Shown one piece after another: positions 5,157-6,028 of a DNA stretch of 6,028 bases. This DNA comes from Thermoplasmatota archaeon (GTDB lineage: Archaea; Thermoplasmatota; E2; DHVEG-1), in NCBI GenBank assembly GCA_030615845.1, contig JAUWYM010000058.1, positions 1 to 6,028 on the forward strand, given 5' to 3'. Both the position numbers and the translations under genes were made by a program. The notes beneath the pieces are model-generated. The model worked only from the letters and a program-made list of their open reading frames with translations, made no database searches and was not told the DNA's origin. Each line of letters starts with the position of its first letter. Positions within the stretch are counted from its first letter, which is position 1.

Positions 5157-6028
5157 ATGAGTGGTGGATACACAGGAAAAATGCTGAGTATCGATCTAAA
5201 AACTCATTCTACAACAGTAGAAAAAACAGATATGGATGATGCAGAAAAATTCATTGGAGCAAAAGGACTTGGAGCTAAAATTCTCCTCGAGAGACTTCCA
5301 AAAGGAACAGATCCTCTAGCACCAGAGAATATCTTGATGTTTACAACGGGACCTCTTACTGGCACTAAAGCACAGACCTCTGGCCGGGGGACAGTAGTTA
5401 CAAAATCTCCTCAGACAAATCTTTTCTTGGACTCTCATTTCGGTGGAAGCTTTGCTGTAGAAATAAAGAAGGCAGGCTGGGATTTCATCATATTCAACGG
5501 GCGATCTGACTCTCCAATTTACGTTGTTATAAAAGACGATTCAGTTGAGTTTAAAGACGCCTCTGCAGTATGGGGAAAAGAATGCCTTAAGACTCATAAT
5601 TGGCTACAAAAGACTGAAGGAAAAGTAAAAACTGCTGTTATCGGACCGGCTGGAGAGAATCTTGTAAAGTTTTCAGCCATCACTGTGGATGGCCATCGTC
5701 ATGCAGGAAGAGGCGGGTCAGGAGCAGTTATGGGTTCTAAACATCTCAAAGCTATAGCAATTACTGGAAGTGGAAAAATACCCTTGCATGATTCTGAAGG
5801 ATTCAATACTAAGGCTAAAGAGGTACTGAAAAAGATTCAGGAAAACAATTTTGTCCCTATACGAAGGAAATTTGGGACCCCATATTGGGTTAAACCGGTA
5901 AATGACTGGGGATTTATTCCAACGATGAACTATCAGGAGGGTAATTTTGAATATGGTGATGAAATCAATGCCGAGACCATGCAGAAGAGAATTGTGGACG
6001 GTTCTGGGGCTTGTTGGAATTGCGTTAT
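5157..6028 (+). CDS. Aldehyde:ferredoxin oxidoreductase, tungsten type, N-terminal part (cut by window end)
   Basis: Oxidises aldehydes to carboxylic acids with ferredoxin as electron acceptor, using a tungsten bis-pterin cofactor and one [4Fe-4S] cluster. The first 290 codons are present and open to the right edge; the family usually runs to about 600 residues. Landmarks: GPLTGT at 65-70; SGRGTVVTKSP at 75-85; SHFGG at 93-97; IGPAGENLVKFSAI at 162-175; and DGHRHAGRGGSGAVMGSKH within 178-196, the pterin-binding segment. Cys286 and Cys289 in ACWNC correspond, from memory, to Cys288 and Cys291 of Pyrococcus furiosus AOR, the first two cluster ligands; the other two lie beyond the edge. The family also includes formaldehyde, glyceraldehyde-3-phosphate and WOR4/WOR5 members, and the substrate cannot be read from this half. 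It sits 26 bases after homoserine dehydrogenase in the same direction, so it is probably in the same operon. Confidence 0.93.
   Translation, partial: MSGGYTGKMLSIDLKTHSTTVEKTDMDDAEKFIGAKGLGAKILLERLPKGTDPLAPENILMFTTGPLTGTKAQTSGRGTVVTKSPQTNLFLDSHFGGSFAVEIKKAGWDFIIFNGRSDSPIYVVIKDDSVEFKDASAVWGKECLKTHNWLQKTEGKVKTAVIGPAGENLVKFSAITVDGHRHAGRGGSGAVMGSKHLKAIAITGSGKIPLHDSEGFNTKAKEVLKKIQENNFVPIRRKFGTPYWVKPVNDWGFIPTMNYQEGNFEYGDEINAETMQKRIVDGSGACWNCV

Overview
The window is A+T-rich and looks archaeal, most likely from an anaerobic, amino-acid- or peptide-using euryarchaeote. Three things point that way: an alanine aminotransferase that reads like the Pyrococcus/Thermococcus enzyme nearly end to end, a tungsten-type aldehyde:ferredoxin oxidoreductase, and TATA-like boxes with T-tracts rather than bacterial promoters between transcription units. 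The exact lineage cannot be fixed from sequence reading alone, and a Thermoplasmata-like or other mesophilic lineage is only a guess. All genes lie on the + strand.

Layout. (1) 1-975 is the 3' part of a sensor gene. The frame is open from base 1 and begins inside a HAMP domain, so the ATG at 79 is internal. Two PAS modules follow, and the protein ends without a kinase or other output domain. A small hairpin and T-tract come next. (2) 1065-2273 is a complete alanine aminotransferase-type class I PLP enzyme, probably a single-gene unit. (3) 2391-2612 is a 73-residue acidic protein of unknown function with its own TATA-like box and Shine-Dalgarno site, and a weak hairpin overlapping its stop codon. 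(4) 2613-2791 is a 179-base intergenic region with two inverted repeats and a TATA-like box. (5) 2792-6028 is a tightly packed operon: an unrecognised 424-residue protein (GTG start), homoserine dehydrogenase (2-base gap), and the first 290 residues of an aldehyde:ferredoxin oxidoreductase (26-base gap), which is cut by the right edge just after its first CxxC iron-sulfur cysteines.

How they may work together. Homoserine dehydrogenase interconverts aspartate semialdehyde and homoserine, and the oxidoreductase oxidises aldehydes with ferredoxin. The 424-residue protein shows a strand/helix rhythm like a TIM barrel, with many conserved-looking His, Asp and Glu residues. Its very close linkage to these two enzymes suggests a shared pathway around a semialdehyde. 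This is the most interesting part of the window, but the pathway is inferred from gene order only. The aminotransferase fits the same general amino-acid economy but appears to be separately transcribed.
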